Of a stretch of DNA of 64,000 nt, positions 1 to 9,847 are shown one piece after another. The stretch's first letter is position 1. Every line of letters starts with the position of its first letter. The stretch covers positions 1,116,001 to 1,180,000 of the forward strand of contig NZ_CP024902.1 in NCBI RefSeq assembly GCF_003330765.1, written 5' to 3'. The notes under the pieces were generated by a model. That model saw only the letters and a list, made by a program, of their open reading frames with translations. It was not told where the DNA came from and did not search any database. The stretch comes from Burkholderia pyrrocinia (GTDB lineage Bacteria > Pseudomonadota > Gammaproteobacteria > Burkholderiales > Burkholderiaceae). The translations under genes and the position numbers were made by a program.

Positions 1-79
1 GCGCCTGAAGCGCGATCTGCGCGCGGCGCGCGAAACGCCTGCCGTCATCGACCAGCCGCCGATGCCGCCCGTCATTTAA
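1..79 (+). CDS. lapA: LapA-like membrane protein, C-terminal end only
   Basis: The last 25 codons of a gene entering from the left, read from base 2 to a TAA at 77-79. The visible tail is basic and then proline-rich (ends PPMPPVI). It says little alone. LapA (DUF1049, YciS) normally precedes lapB in proteobacteria and acts with it at the inner membrane in LPS quality control. The identification is therefore by position, 53 bases before lapB, and not by a visible domain. Confidence 0.55.
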   Translation, partial: RLKRDLRAARETPAVIDQPPMPPVI

Positions 80-132
80 CACGGACGCCGCGCGATCATC
101 GCGCGGTTTTCGTCTCTGCTTCGATATTTCGC

Positions 133-1305
133 ATGGATCTGGATTTTTGGTGGTTGCTCGCGATTCCGGTCGCGTTCGCGCTCGGTTGGGCGGCGTCACG
201 CTATGACCTGAAGAATCTCCTGTCGGAGAGTGCCAACCTGCCGCGATCGTATTTTCGCGGCCTGAATTTTCTGTTGAACGAACAACCCGACAAGGCGATC
301 GACGCGTTTATCGAGGTCGCCAAGCTCGATCCCGAGACGGTCGAGCTGCACTTCGCGCTCGGCAACCTGTTTCGCCGTCGCGGCGAAACCGACCGTGCGA
401 TCCGCGTGCACCAGAACCTGCTGAGCCGCACGGATCTGCCGGTCAACGAGCGCGACCACGCGCTGTACGAACTCGGCCAGGATTTCCTGAAAGCCGGCCT
501 GCTCGATCGCGCGGAGGAGGCGTTTCACAAGCTCGCCGACGGTGACTACGCGCTCGGCGCACAGCGGGCGCTGCTGACGATCTACGAGATCGAGAAGGAC
601 TGGAACAAGTCGATCGATACCGCAAAGCGCATCGAGTCGATGAGCGACAAACCGCTCGGCGCCGAAATTGCGCAGTTTCACTGCGAACTCGCGCAGGACG
701 CGCTGCAGCGCAAGAACGCGGCCGCGGCGGCCGAGCAATTGCGGCTCGCGCTGGCCGTGAACCCGCAGAACGTTCGCGCGACGATCCTGTCCGGCGATGC
801 CGCGGAGGCGGACGGCAACCACGCGGCCGCGATCGAGTACTGGAAGCGCGTCGAAGCGCAGAACCCGGCGTATCTGCCGCTCGTCGCCGACAAGCTGATG
901 AAGGCCCATGTCGCGCTCGGCAAGAACGTCGAAGGCGCCGAGCTGCTGATGGGATATGTCGACCGCTATCCGTCGAACGACCTGCTCGACATCGCGTATC
1001 AGCACATCGCCGGGTTGAGGGGGCAGGATGCGGCGCACACGCTCGCGCGCGCGCAGATGGAGAAGTCGCCGAACCTGTCGGGGATGCTGCACCTGCTCGA
1101 TGCGCAGATCGCGGCGGCTGACGAACCGCGTCGTAAGGAACTTGAAATGATGCGTGCGCTGATCAAGCAGCGCACGAAAAATCTGCCACGGTATACGTGC
1201 CAGAATTGCGGTTTCCGGGCACGGCTTTTCTACTGGCAGTGCCCCGGATGCAGCGGCTGGGAAACCTATGCGCCGCGCCGCGTCGAACCTGCGATGCCGG
1301 GCTGA
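133..1305 (+). CDS. lapB: LapB (YciM), TPR regulator of LPS synthesis
   Basis: 390 residues, the usual LapB length. Residues about 4-20 form one membrane anchor, followed by a long array of tetratricopeptide helices (about 40-330). The C-terminus has a rubredoxin-like metal knuckle with two CxxC pairs (Cys356/359 and Cys370/373; YTCQNCGF and WQCPGCSGW). In E. coli LapB is an essential inner-membrane adaptor that promotes FtsH degradation of LpxC and so balances LPS against phospholipid. The gene follows the end of a lapA-like frame and precedes ugd and the heptose genes, so the whole stretch is an LPS-centred block. Domain order and cysteines are seen directly; function is by family. Confidence 0.95.
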   Translation: MDLDFWWLLAIPVAFALGWAASRYDLKNLLSESANLPRSYFRGLNFLLNEQPDKAIDAFIEVAKLDPETVELHFALGNLFRRRGETDRAIRVHQNLLSRTDLPVNERDHALYELGQDFLKAGLLDRAEEAFHKLADGDYALGAQRALLTIYEIEKDWNKSIDTAKRIESMSDKPLGAEIAQFHCELAQDALQRKNAAAAAEQLRLALAVNPQNVRATILSGDAAEADGNHAAAIEYWKRVEAQNPAYLPLVADKLMKAHVALGKNVEGAELLMGYVDRYPSNDLLDIAYQHIAGLRGQDAAHTLARAQMEKSPNLSGMLHLLDAQIAAADEPRRKELEMMRALIKQRTKNLPRYTCQNCGFRARLFYWQCPGCSGWETYAPRRVEPAMPG

Positions 1306-1395
1306 TCCCGGCACGCGGAGCCAACGCGCTGCGGTTGCCGCCGGGCTCGTCCCGGCGGCCAAGTTAGTCAATTACCGGGAAGTACCGGAACATCT

Positions 1396-2796
1396 ATGAA
1401 AATCACCATCATCGGCACCGGCTATGTCGGTCTCGTAACGGGCGCATGCCTCGCGGAGATCGGTCACGACGTCTTCTGTCTCGACGTCGATTCGCGCAAG
1501 ATCGACATCCTGAACAACGGCGGGATGCCGATTCACGAACCGGGGCTGCTGGACATCATCGCGCGCAACCGCGCGGCGGCGCGCCTGCGCTTCTCGACCG
1601 ACATCGAGGCGAGTGTCGCGCACGGCGAGATCCAGTTCATTGCGGTCGGCACGCCGCCCGACGAGGACGGCTCGGCCGACCTGCAGTACGTGCTCGAGGC
1701 CGCACGCAACATCGGCCGCCACATGACGGGCTTCAAGGTGATCGTCGACAAGTCGACGGTGCCGGTCGGCACCGCGCAGCGCGTGCGCGGCGTGGTCGAC
1801 GAGGCGCTTGCCGCACGCGGGCTCGCGGGCAGCGTCGCGCATCGCTTCTCGGTCGTGTCGAATCCGGAGTTCCTGAAGGAGGGCGCCGCGGTCGAGGACT
1901 TCATGCGTCCGGACCGGATCATCATCGGCGTCGACGACGACGAGACGGGCACGATCGCGCGCGAGAAGATGAAGAAGCTTTACGCGCCGTTCAACCGCAA
2001 CCACGAGCGCACGATCTACATGGACGTGCGTTCGGCCGAATTCGCGAAATACGCGGCGAACGCGATGCTCGCGACGCGCATTTCGTTCATGAACGAGATG
2101 TCGAATCTCGCCGACAAGGTCGGTGCCGACATCGAGGCTGTGCGCCGCGGGATCGGCTCCGATCCGCGTATCGGCTATCACTTCCTGTACGCAGGTGTCG
2201 GCTACGGCGGCTCGTGCTTCCCGAAGGACGTCCAGGCGCTGATTCGCACCGCCGGCGAGAACGGCCAGCCGCTGCGCATCCTGGAAGCCGTCGAGGCGGC
2301 CAATCATGCGCAGAAGGACGTGCTGATCGGCAAGATAGAGCAGCGCTTCGGCGCCGACCTGGCCGGCCGCGAGTTCGCGGTCTGGGGCCTTGCGTTCAAG
2401 CCGAACACCGACGACATGCGCGAGGCGCCGAGCCGCCGCTTGATCGCCGCGCTGCTCGAGCGCGGCGCGACCGTGCGCGCGTACGATCCGGTCGCGGTCG
2501 ACGAGGCGCGGCGCGTGTTCGCGCTGGATTTCGGCGACGATTCGGACGCGCTGGCGCGGCTGCATCTCGTCGATACGCAGGATGTCGCCGTGACGGGCGC
2601 GGACGCACTCGTGATCGTGACCGAATGGAAGGAATTCCGGAGCCCCGATTTCACGCGCCTGAAGGCGGAACTGAAGGCGCCGGTGATCTTCGACGGGCGC
2701 AACCTGTACGAGCCGGACGCGATGGCCGAACTGGGCATAGACTACTACGCGATCGGACGGCCGCATGTCGATCCCCAGTCGTCTTCCCGTGGCTGA
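1396..2796 (+). CDS. ugd: UDP-glucose 6-dehydrogenase
   Basis: 466 residues. Oxidises UDP-glucose to UDP-glucuronate with two NAD+, supplying precursor for capsule, exopolysaccharide and, in Burkholderia, the Ara4N modification of lipid A and core. The N-terminal Rossmann motif is GTGYVG (residues 7-12). The catalytic cysteine is Cys274 in [10 protein letters not shown]. The C-terminal UDP-binding domain contains [17 protein letters not shown]. It lies 90 bases after lapB, and the following gene begins within a few bases of its stop, consistent with co-transcription. The family (UDP-glucose/GDP-mannose dehydrogenase) is certain; specificity for UDP-glucose is inferred from close similarity and context. 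Confidence 0.95.
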   Translation: MKITIIGTGYVGLVTGACLAEIGHDVFCLDVDSRKIDILNNGGMPIHEPGLLDIIARNRAAARLRFSTDIEASVAHGEIQFIAVGTPPDEDGSADLQYVLEAARNIGRHMTGFKVIVDKSTVPVGTAQRVRGVVDEALAARGLAGSVAHRFSVVSNPEFLKEGAAVEDFMRPDRIIIGVDDDETGTIAREKMKKLYAPFNRNHERTIYMDVRSAEFAKYAANAMLATRISFMNEMSNLADKVGADIEAVRRGIGSDPRIGYHFLYAGVGYGGSCFPKDVQALIRTAGENGQPLRILEAVEAANHAQKDVLIGKIEQRFGADLAGREFAVWGLAFKPNTDDMREAPSRRLIAALLERGATVRAYDPVAVDEARRVFALDFGDDSDALARLHLVDTQDVAVTGADALVIVTEWKEFRSPDFTRLKAELKAPVIFDGRNLYEPDAMAELGIDYYAIGRPHVDPQSSSRG

Positions 2797-2803
2797 TCAC
2801 ACG

Positions 2804-3754
2804 ATGAATACTCCCCGCGAAGTCGTTCCGGTGCCGCGCGCGCAGCTCGCGCGTTCGCGCGTGCTTGTCGTCGGCGACGTGATGCTCGATCGTTACTGGT
2901 TCGGCAACGTCGATCGCATTTCACCGGAAGCGCCCGTGCCGGTCGTGCACGTGCAGCGTCAGGAAGAGCGGCTCGGCGGTGCGGCCAACGTCGCGCGCAA
3001 TGCCGTGACGCTCGGCGGCCAGGCCGGGTTGCTGTGCGTCGTCGGTTGCGACGAACCCGGCGAGCGGATCGTCGAGCTGCTCGGCAGCAGCGGCGTGACA
3101 CCTCATCTCGAGCGTGATCCGGCGCTGCCGACCACGATCAAGCTGCGTGTGCTCGCGCGCCAGCAGCAACTGCTGCGCGTCGACTTCGAGGCGATGCCGA
3201 CGCACGAGGTGCTGCTCGCGGGGCTCGCGCGCTTCGACGCGCTGCTGCCGCAGCACGACGTCGTGCTGATGTCGGATTACGCGAAAGGCGGCCTGACGCA
3301 CGTCACGACGATGATCGAGAAGGCGCGTGCGGCCGGCAAGGCTGTCCTCGTCGACCCGAAGGGCGACGACTGGGCGCGCTATCGCGGCGCGTCGCTGATC
3401 ACGCCCAATCGCGCGGAACTGCGCGAAGTGGTCGGGCAGTGGAAATCGGAAGACGATTTGCGTGCGCGTGTCGCGAATCTGCGCACGGAACTCGGCATCG
3501 ATGCGCTGCTGCTCACGCGTTCGGAAGAGGGCATGACGCTTTTTTCCGCCACCGGCGAACTGCATGCGCCGGCGCTCGCGCGCGAGGTGTTCGACGTGTC
3601 GGGCGCGGGCGATACCGTGATCGCGACGGTCGCGACGATGCTCGGCGCAGGTGTGCCGCTCGTCGACGCAGTCGTGCTCGCGAATCGCGCGGCAGGCATC
3701 GTGGTCGGCAAGCTCGGCACGGCCACGGTGGACTACGACGAACTGTTTCACTGA
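2804..3754 (+). CDS. hldA: D-glycero-beta-D-manno-heptose-7-phosphate kinase
   Basis: Sugar kinase of the PfkB/ribokinase fold, about 316 residues. It phosphorylates heptose-7-phosphate at C1 on the way to ADP-heptose for the LPS inner core. Visible motifs are the N-terminal GDVMLDRYWFG and RISPEAPVPVV, then GGAANVARN, and the anion-hole/catalytic-base motif DVSGAGDTV near the C-terminus. In E. coli this domain is fused to an adenylyltransferase (HldE); here only the kinase half is present, so the nucleotidyl step must be encoded elsewhere. An in-frame ATG at 2765 would overlap ugd by 32 bases. I prefer 2804 because it gives an N-terminus of normal length, although no strong ribosome site precedes either start. 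Confidence 0.9.
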   Translation: MNTPREVVPVPRAQLARSRVLVVGDVMLDRYWFGNVDRISPEAPVPVVHVQRQEERLGGAANVARNAVTLGGQAGLLCVVGCDEPGERIVELLGSSGVTPHLERDPALPTTIKLRVLARQQQLLRVDFEAMPTHEVLLAGLARFDALLPQHDVVLMSDYAKGGLTHVTTMIEKARAAGKAVLVDPKGDDWARYRGASLITPNRAELREVVGQWKSEDDLRARVANLRTELGIDALLLTRSEEGMTLFSATGELHAPALAREVFDVSGAGDTVIATVATMLGAGVPLVDAVVLANRAAGIVVGKLGTATVDYDELFH

Positions 3755-3817
3755 GCGCATTCGGCGGCGCGACGAGCGCGCCGCTCGAGTGGCTCGCATT
3801 TTTCAGGCAGGACGATC

Positions 3818-4810
3818 ATGACCCTCATCGTCACCGGCGCAGCCGGTTTTATCGGCGCAAATATCGTCAAGGCGCTCAACGAGCGCGGCGAGACGCGCAT
3901 CATCGCGGTCGACAACCTGACGCGCGCGGACAAGTTCCGGAATCTCGTCGATTGCGAGATCGACGACTATCTCGACAAGACGGAATTCGTCGAACGCTTC
4001 GCGCGCGGCGATTTCGGCAAGGTGCGCGCGGTGTTCCACGAAGGCGCCTGTTCGGACACGATGGAAACCGACGGCCGCTACATGATGGACAACAACTTCC
4101 GCTACAGCCGCGCGGTGCTCGACGCATGCCTCGCACAGGGCGCGCAGTTCCTGTACGCGTCGTCGGCCGCGATTTACGGCGGCTCGACGCGTTTCGTCGA
4201 GGAGCGCGAGGTCGAGGCGCCGCTGAACGTCTATGGCTATTCGAAGTTCCTGTTCGACCAGGTGATCCGTCGCGTGTTGCCGAACGCGAAGAGCCAGATC
4301 GCCGGCTTCCGCTATTTCAACGTGTACGGCCCGCGCGAGACGCACAAGGGGCGCATGGCGTCGGTTGCGTTCCACAACTTCAACCAGTTCCGCGCGGAAG
4401 GCAAGGTGAAGCTGTTCGGCGAGTACAACGGTTATGCGCCGGGCGAGCAGACGCGTGACTTCGTGTCGGTCGAGGACGTGACGAAGGTGAACCTGTTCTT
4501 CTTCGATCATCCTGAGAAGTCGGGCATCTTCAACCTCGGCACGGGCCGTGCGCAGCCGTTCAACGATATCGCGTCGACGGTCGTGAACACGCTGCGCACG
4601 CTCGACAGCCTGCCGCCGCTGACGCTCGCGCAGCAGGTCGAGCAGGGGCTGATCGAATACGTGCCGTTCCCCGATGCGCTGCGCGGCAAGTACCAGTGCT
4701 TCACGCAGGCCGACCAGACGAAACTGCGCGCGGCCGGCTACGACGCACCGTTCCTGACCGTGCAGGAAGGCGTCGACCGCTACGTTCGTTGGCTGTCCGG
4801 CCAGGTTTAA
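3818..4810 (+). CDS. hldD: ADP-L-glycero-D-manno-heptose 6-epimerase
   Basis: 330 residues, the standard length. Extended short-chain dehydrogenase that inverts C6 of ADP-D,D-heptose to give the ADP-L,D-heptose used for the LPS inner core. The N-terminal NADP-binding motif is [11 protein letters not shown]. The active site shows the conserved [10 protein letters not shown] segment and the [10 protein letters not shown] tyrosine-lysine pair. YFNVYGPRE and the C-terminal [10 protein letters not shown] are typical of HldD. AGGA about 8 bases upstream supports the start. It follows hldA by 63 bases, so kinase and epimerase of one pathway are adjacent. Confidence 0.96.
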   Translation: MTLIVTGAAGFIGANIVKALNERGETRIIAVDNLTRADKFRNLVDCEIDDYLDKTEFVERFARGDFGKVRAVFHEGACSDTMETDGRYMMDNNFRYSRAVLDACLAQGAQFLYASSAAIYGGSTRFVEEREVEAPLNVYGYSKFLFDQVIRRVLPNAKSQIAGFRYFNVYGPRETHKGRMASVAFHNFNQFRAEGKVKLFGEYNGYAPGEQTRDFVSVEDVTKVNLFFFDHPEKSGIFNLGTGRAQPFNDIASTVVNTLRTLDSLPPLTLAQQVEQGLIEYVPFPDALRGKYQCFTQADQTKLRAAGYDAPFLTVQEGVDRYVRWLSGQV

Positions 4811-4883
4811 ACGGAAGCGCTGCATCGATAGACTGGGTCTCACGGTCGGCAGCCGCCGGCCGTTTTTATCGGAGATCCAGCAC

Positions 4884-5228
4884 ATGATCAGGAAATGGTT
4901 TGCCGCAGCGGCCATGCTCGGCATGATCGCGTCGGCCTGGGCGGCCGTCGACGTCAACACCGCGAACGAGGATGCGCTCGTCGGCATCAAGGGCATCGGC
5001 CCGGCACGGGCGAAGGCGATTTTCGATGAACGCAGCGCACGCGGTCCGTTCAAGAATGCGGACGATCTCGCATCACGCGTGAAAGGCATGGGTGGCCATA
5101 CCGTCGAGCGACTCCAGCAGGAAGGGCTGACGATAGGTGCGGCCGGCTCAGATGCGGCCCTGCCGGCAGCGGGCAAGCCGGCGGCAGCAAAGCCTGCCGC
5201 TGCACCTGCCCGCACCGCGCAGAAGTAA
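4884..5228 (+). CDS. ComEA-like helix-hairpin-helix protein, exported
   Basis: 114 residues. A signal peptide (MIRKWF then a hydrophobic stretch ending SAWA) precedes a short double helix-hairpin-helix unit. That unit begins DVNTAN and includes GIKGIGPARAKAIFDER, the ComEA-type DNA-binding repeat. The tail (about 90-114) is low-complexity Ala/Pro/Lys. ComEA proteins bind double-stranded DNA in the periplasm for uptake, but many short proteobacterial versions have no shown competence role. GGAG lies 9 bases before the ATG. A terminator-like hairpin follows about 55 bases after the stop. Confidence 0.85.
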   Translation: MIRKWFAAAAMLGMIASAWAAVDVNTANEDALVGIKGIGPARAKAIFDERSARGPFKNADDLASRVKGMGGHTVERLQQEGLTIGAAGSDAALPAAGKPAAAKPAAAPARTAQK

Positions 5229-5283
5229 CGCGTCGCGCGCGACAGACAAAGTGCTCCTTCAGCCGCCGTCGTTGCGACGGCTT

Positions 5284-5307
5284 CCCGCGGCGTGCCGCGG
5301 GTTTTTT
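5284..5307 (+). terminator. Rho-independent terminator after the ComEA-like gene
   Basis: Seven-base GC-only arms (CCCGCGG and CCGCGGG) with a four-base loop, followed by six T residues. It closes the envelope gene block before cysM. Confidence 0.8.
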
Positions 5308-5442
5308 GCGTGTGCGCTGCGTACGCGGCGATCACGCATCGCGCGGCATGCGTATTCCATCGTCGCAATGGGGTTGCCGGCGCGAGCGCCGGTGCTGGTT
5401 TACAATCGACCGATTGATCGGCCTCGTACTCACGGTATATCC

Positions 5443-6345
5443 ATGGCTTACAAAACTATCGAAGACACGATCGGCAATACGCCGCTCGTGCAATTGGTCC
5501 GCTTGCCGGACGACGAGATTCGCGCGCGCAACAACGTGGTGCTCGCGAAGCTCGAAGGCAACAATCCGGCCGGTTCCGTGAAGGATCGCCCGGCGCTGTC
5601 GATGATCAGCAAGGCCGAGGCGCGCGGGCGCATCAAGCCGGGCGATACGCTGATCGAGGCGACGAGCGGCAATACGGGCATCGCGCTCGCGATGGCAGCG
5701 GCGATCCGCGGCTACAGGATGGTGCTGGTCATGCCGGAGGACCTGTCGGTCGAGCGCCGCCAGAGCATGGCCGCTTACGGCGCCGAAATCATCCTGACGC
5801 CCGTGAAGGGCGGGATGGAACTGGCGCGTGACCTTGCCGACCAGATGCAGCGCGAAGGCAAGGGCGTGATCCTCGACCAGTTCGCGAACCTCGATAATCC
5901 CGTTGCGCACTACGAAGCGACGGGCCCGGAGATCTGGCGCGATACCGAAGGGCGCGTCACGCACTTCGTGTCGGCAATGGGCACGACGGGCACGATCATG
6001 GGCACGTCGCGCTATCTGAAGGAGCAGAATCCGGCGATCGAGATCATCGGTGCGCAGCCGGAAGACGGTTCGCGCATTCCGGGCATCCGCAAGTGGCCGG
6101 AAGCGTACATGCCGACGATCTTCGATCGCAGCCGCATCGACCGGGTCGAGAACGTAGGCCAGGCCGCGGCGGAAACGATGGCGCGCCGGCTCGCGGCGGT
6201 CGAAGGCATCTTCGCGGGCATTTCGTCGGGCGGCGCATGCGAAGTCGCGATGCGCATCGCGCGTCAGGTCGAGAATGCGACGATCGTGTTCATCGTCTGC
6301 GATCGCGGCGACCGCTACCTGTCCACGGGCGTGTTTCCGGCCTGA
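5443..6345 (+). CDS. cysM: Cysteine synthase B (O-acetylserine sulfhydrylase)
   Basis: 300 residues from ATG 5443 (MAYKTIEDTIGNTPL), matching CysM length. A PLP fold-type II enzyme that makes L-cysteine from O-acetylserine and sulfide; CysM can also use thiosulfate. The PLP lysine is Lys47 in GSVKDRPA. The phosphate-binding loop is TSGNTGIA, and SAMGTTGTIMG and GISSGGA are the other cofactor-contact loops. RRQSMAAYGAEI is CysM-like. The frame is open well upstream, but no cysteine synthase extends there. It stands alone between two terminators and converges on mltB. Confidence 0.95.
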   Translation: MAYKTIEDTIGNTPLVQLVRLPDDEIRARNNVVLAKLEGNNPAGSVKDRPALSMISKAEARGRIKPGDTLIEATSGNTGIALAMAAAIRGYRMVLVMPEDLSVERRQSMAAYGAEIILTPVKGGMELARDLADQMQREGKGVILDQFANLDNPVAHYEATGPEIWRDTEGRVTHFVSAMGTTGTIMGTSRYLKEQNPAIEIIGAQPEDGSRIPGIRKWPEAYMPTIFDRSRIDRVENVGQAAAETMARRLAAVEGIFAGISSGGACEVAMRIARQVENATIVFIVCDRGDRYLSTGVFPA

Positions 6346-6380
6346 GCACCGGTCGGCGCGTCCAGCGCCTGCAATAAAAA

Positions 6381-6404
6381 AGCGCCGCTTGTGCGGCGCT
6401 TTTT
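6381..6404. terminator. Bidirectional terminator between cysM and mltB
   Basis: AGCGCCGC and GCGGCGCT arms around a four-base loop, with A residues on the left and T residues on the right, so it can stop transcription from both convergent genes. Confidence 0.85.
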
Positions 6405-6421
6405 CTTTGGGCGGGTGGTGC

Positions 6422-7639
6422 TTACTGCGACTGCGCTTCGGCGTCGGCCGGCTTCAGCGCGCCGCTCGCTTCCATCTGCGCCTTCACGGCCTCGCCGAGC
6501 TGGTACACGGTGAGTGCGTAGAAGAAGCTGCGGTTGTAGCGTGTCAGCACATAGAAATTCTTGAGCCCGATCATGTATTCGGTCGCGCGCCCCGGCGACG
6601 GCAGGTCGACCACGGTCACGGGCGTGCCGGCTTCGGTGGTGATGTTGACCGTCGGCTCGTTCAGCGTCATGCCCGCGCGCAGCAGTTGCGACAGTGCCCA
6701 GTGCGGCTCGGGCTGGCCGTCGGCGGCGGCCTGTGCGATTCCCAGGCTGCCCGTATCGGGCGTGATTTGCCAGACTACCGGGCGGTCGGTTTCCCAGCCG
6801 TGCTGCTTCAGGTAGTTTGCGACGCTGCCGATCGCGTCGACAGGGCTGCTGCGCAGATCGACATGGCCCGTGCCGTCGAAGTCGACCGCATATTCGCGGA
6901 TGCTGCTCGGCAGGAATTGCGGGATCCCGATTGCACCCGTATACGAGCCGAGCACGGTGGTCGGGTCGAGCTGGTTGTCGCGGGTCCAGACCAGGAAATC
7001 CTCGAGGTTCTTGCGGAACGTTGCCTGGCGACTGTCGCGATTCGGCGTGTTCGGATAGTCGAACGTGAGCGTCGTCAGCGCGTCGAGCACGCGGAAATTG
7101 CCCATGTAGCGGCCATAGATCGTCTCGACACCGATGATGCCGACGATCACCTCGGGCGGCACGCCGAATTCCTCGGATGCGCGCTGCAGCGTCGCCTGGT
7201 TCGCCTTCCAGAACTTTACGCCCGCGTTGATGCGGATCGGCTCGATGAAGCGCGAGCGATAGACGCGCCAGTTCTTGACCGTTGGCGACGGGGCGGGCTT
7301 CACGAGCTTGACGGCCGTCGCCGAATAGCTGATGCGCGAGAACAGCGCATGCAGGCTCGCGGAGTCGAAGCCGTTGCGGCTGACCATTTCGTCAATGAAC
7401 GCATCGACCTTCGCGTTGTTCGCGTAACGCTGCGGAACGATTTCCTCTTCAAAGGTCTGGCCTTGCGGCGCCGGCTGTTGGGGCTGGGCCTGTGCGACGA
7501 GCGTGCCGGCCGACTTCGCAGGCTGCGTCTGCGCGCCGGCAGGCGCGGCGCCGAGGGTGGCGGCGACGGCGGCGGCAACGAGCGCGACGCGAACACGGAA
7601 CAGCGCGGGGAGAAGAGCGGCAGGCTTGCTGGAATTCAT
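6422..7639 (-). CDS. mltB: Lytic murein transglycosylase B
   Basis: 405 residues from ATG at 7639 (MNSSKPAALL). Cleaves the glycan strands of peptidoglycan to 1,6-anhydromuramyl products in the periplasm. A signal peptide covers about residues 1-36. The family-3 catalytic region contains GIIGVETIYGRYMG with Glu172 as the probable catalytic acid, followed by TGAIGIPQFLPSS, the conserved substrate-binding loop. E. coli MltB is a lipoprotein; here the signal peptide has no cysteine and seems to be cut by signal peptidase I (near AGA-QTQ), so the enzyme may be soluble. The frame is open to 7786, but the signal peptide fixes the start at 7639. Confidence 0.92.
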   Translation of the reverse strand: MNSSKPAALLPALFRVRVALVAAAVAATLGAAPAGAQTQPAKSAGTLVAQAQPQQPAPQGQTFEEEIVPQRYANNAKVDAFIDEMVSRNGFDSASLHALFSRISYSATAVKLVKPAPSPTVKNWRVYRSRFIEPIRINAGVKFWKANQATLQRASEEFGVPPEVIVGIIGVETIYGRYMGNFRVLDALTTLTFDYPNTPNRDSRQATFRKNLEDFLVWTRDNQLDPTTVLGSYTGAIGIPQFLPSSIREYAVDFDGTGHVDLRSSPVDAIGSVANYLKQHGWETDRPVVWQITPDTGSLGIAQAAADGQPEPHWALSQLLRAGMTLNEPTVNITTEAGTPVTVVDLPSPGRATEYMIGLKNFYVLTRYNRSFFYALTVYQLGEAVKAQMEASGALKPADAEAQSQ

Positions 7640-7808
7640 GTCGAAGCGGGCGGACAGGGCGATTGTGTTCGGCGCAGTATACCCGACGCATCCGGCGCGC
7701 CGGGGCGAAGCGGGCCCCCGTTGTGGTAAGTTAGCGGCGAATTCGCGGCAGACGATGGACATTATTGATGGAGACCTGCGGCGCACCGTGCGCCGCGGAT
7801 GACAGCTT

Positions 7809-8732
7809 ATGGCAACCGCTTTCTATACGCACCCCGACTGCATGCTGCACGAGATGGGGGAATGGCATCCGGAATGCCCGGCCCGCTTGTCGGCGATCCA
7901 GGATCAACTGATTGCGAGCCGCATCGACGACCTGATCGTGCACGAAACCGCGCCGTTCGCGAGCGAGGTGGCGCTGGGCCGTGTGCATACGCAGGCGCAC
8001 ATCGACTACATCCGGAGCATGACGCCGGTCGACGGCTACGTCGAGATCGATCCCGATACGCTGATGAACCGCGACACGTGGCGCGCGGCACTGCGTGCGG
8101 CCGGCGCCGCGATCGCGGCGACCGACGCGGTGATCGAAGGCCGCTATGCGAATGCGTTCTGCAGCGTCCGTCCACCCGGCCATCATGCGGAGCCCGCGCG
8201 CGCGATGGGTTTCTGCTTCTTCAACAACGTCGCGATCGCCGCGCGGCATGCGCTCGACGTACACGGTATCGAGCGTGTCGCGATCATCGATTTCGACGTG
8301 CACCACGGCAACGGTACCGAAGCTGCGTTCGCGAACGACGAGCGCGTGCTGATGTGCAGCTTCTTCCAGCATCCGCTGTACCCGTTCTCGGGCGCCGACC
8401 ACCAGGCGCCGAACATGGTCAACCTGCCGATGCCCGCGCGCAGCAACGGGATGGCGATCCGCGAAGCCGTCGACATGTTCTGGCTGCCGCGACTGGACGC
8501 ATTCAAGCCGCAGATGCTGTTCGTGTCGGCCGGCTTCGATGCGCATCGCGAGGACGATATCGGCAACCTCGGCCTCGTCGAGGCCGACTTCGAATGGCTG
8601 ACCGCGCAGGTCGTCGACGTGGCGCGCCGTCATGCGCAGGGCCGTATCGTGAGCTGCCTCGAAGGCGGCTACAACCTGTCCGCGCTCGGGCGCAGCGTCG
8701 TCGCGCACCTGCGCGTGCTGGCCGGCATCTGA
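7809..8732 (+). CDS. Histone deacetylase / acetoin utilisation (AcuC) family amidohydrolase
   Basis: 307 residues, one arginase/deacetylase-fold domain. Active-site features are RPPGHHAEP (paired histidines), FDVHHGNGTE (zinc-binding Asp and His) and SAGFDAHRED (third zinc ligand Asp). Bacterial members remove acyl groups from polyamines, acetoin-related substrates or protein lysines; the substrate here cannot be read from sequence. It is divergent from mltB (170-base gap) and converges on the next gene. The family call is very firm; the physiological role is open. Confidence 0.9.
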   Translation: MATAFYTHPDCMLHEMGEWHPECPARLSAIQDQLIASRIDDLIVHETAPFASEVALGRVHTQAHIDYIRSMTPVDGYVEIDPDTLMNRDTWRAALRAAGAAIAATDAVIEGRYANAFCSVRPPGHHAEPARAMGFCFFNNVAIAARHALDVHGIERVAIIDFDVHHGNGTEAAFANDERVLMCSFFQHPLYPFSGADHQAPNMVNLPMPARSNGMAIREAVDMFWLPRLDAFKPQMLFVSAGFDAHREDDIGNLGLVEADFEWLTAQVVDVARRHAQGRIVSCLEGGYNLSALGRSVVAHLRVLAGI

Positions 8733-8758
8733 TTGGCCGGCCGCCAGGCCGCGCGCGT

Positions 8759-9679
8759 TCAGCGCGCCGGCACGCGCGCGTGAATCCACGCGATCAGCGC
8801 ATCGATCACGCGATCGCGTTCGAGATCGTTCATCGTTTCGTGGAAGCCGCCTTCGTATAGCGTCAGCGTACGATCGGGCGAGCCGACGCGCGCGCCGAAC
8901 GCGCGGCTGCCGTCGGGCTCGGTCAGCTTGTCTTCGGTGCCGTGATAGACGAGCACCGGTACGCGCAGCGCGCCGCGGCCGCGTTCGATACGCGTCATCG
9001 CGTCGAGTATCTCCGCGCCGGTGCGCGCGGGCACCGCGCCGTGATGCACGAGCGGATCGGCGCGATTGGTCGCGACGATGGCCGGATCGCGCGACAGCAG
9101 CGCCGCATCGATCCTGATCGCGGGGAAGGTCGGCCATGCGCGGCTGATGACGCGGCTCACCGCGAGCATCCAGCGCGGCACGTCGCGCCCGGGTGCGAGT
9201 GCCGGGCTCGACAGCACGAGGCCCGTCAGCGCGTGGCCGCGGGCCGGCGCGCGTTCGATCGCGTACAGCGCCGCGACCGCACCGCCCATGCTGTGTCCCA
9301 TCAGGAACAGCGGCGCATTGCCGCGCGCTGCTTCGGCGACCAGTGCATCCGCATCGTTCAGGTAGCCGTCGAAGCGCTCGACCCAGGCGCGCTTGCCGGG
9401 CGACTGGCCGTGCCCGCGCAGATCGATCGCGAGCACGTCGATGCCTGCCGCGTTCAGCCGGCCGGCGAGCGCGGCATAGCGGCCCGCGTGTTCGGCGAGG
9501 CCGTGCACGAGCGCGATCGTCGCGCGCGGCGGCGCCGTGCCGTCGCCGGCCAGCCAGCGGTACGACGCCAGTTCGAGCCCGTCAGCAGTACGCAGCCGGC
9601 CCATTTTCGGCGCGGGCGGCGACGAATGCGCCGATCCGGCAGTGGCAGGTGCTGCGTCCGGTGTGGTGGTGTCGGTCAT
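8759..9679 (-). CDS. Alpha/beta hydrolase, lysophospholipase / monoacylglycerol lipase type
   Basis: 306 residues from ATG 9679, chosen because AGGGGA lies about 8 bases upstream; an in-frame ATG at 9721 would add 14 residues. The serine hydrolase fold shows the oxyanion motif VHGLAEHAGRY, DLRGHGQS, the nucleophile elbow GHSMGG, and the late catalytic Asp and His near HGTEDKLTEPDGS and GGFHETMND. These features match Hydrolase_4 (serine aminopeptidase S33-like) monoglyceride lipases. No signal peptide is seen, so it is probably cytoplasmic. Substrate is not determined. Confidence 0.85.
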   Translation of the reverse strand: MTDTTTPDAAPATAGSAHSSPPAPKMGRLRTADGLELASYRWLAGDGTAPPRATIALVHGLAEHAGRYAALAGRLNAAGIDVLAIDLRGHGQSPGKRAWVERFDGYLNDADALVAEAARGNAPLFLMGHSMGGAVAALYAIERAPARGHALTGLVLSSPALAPGRDVPRWMLAVSRVISRAWPTFPAIRIDAALLSRDPAIVATNRADPLVHHGAVPARTGAEILDAMTRIERGRGALRVPVLVYHGTEDKLTEPDGSRAFGARVGSPDRTLTLYEGGFHETMNDLERDRVIDALIAWIHARVPAR

Positions 9680-9847
9680 CTGGCGTGTCCCCTGTTCTTT
9701 GGCATGCGTGTTCCGGATCATAGTCGCGGCACTGTCGTGACGCGCCAGCGGCGCTCCTCTAATTTCGTGCGGTTATGAAAAGATCGAAATCGATTATTAA
9801 GGGGAATGAGGGGTTTGCGGTAAAATCGCCGGCTATTCCAGATGCAT

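Noticed and set aside
4811..4883. Possible small gene or sRNA between hldD and the ComEA-like gene
   Set aside because: Only 73 bases with no terminator or separate promoter visible; best treated as an intra-block spacer.
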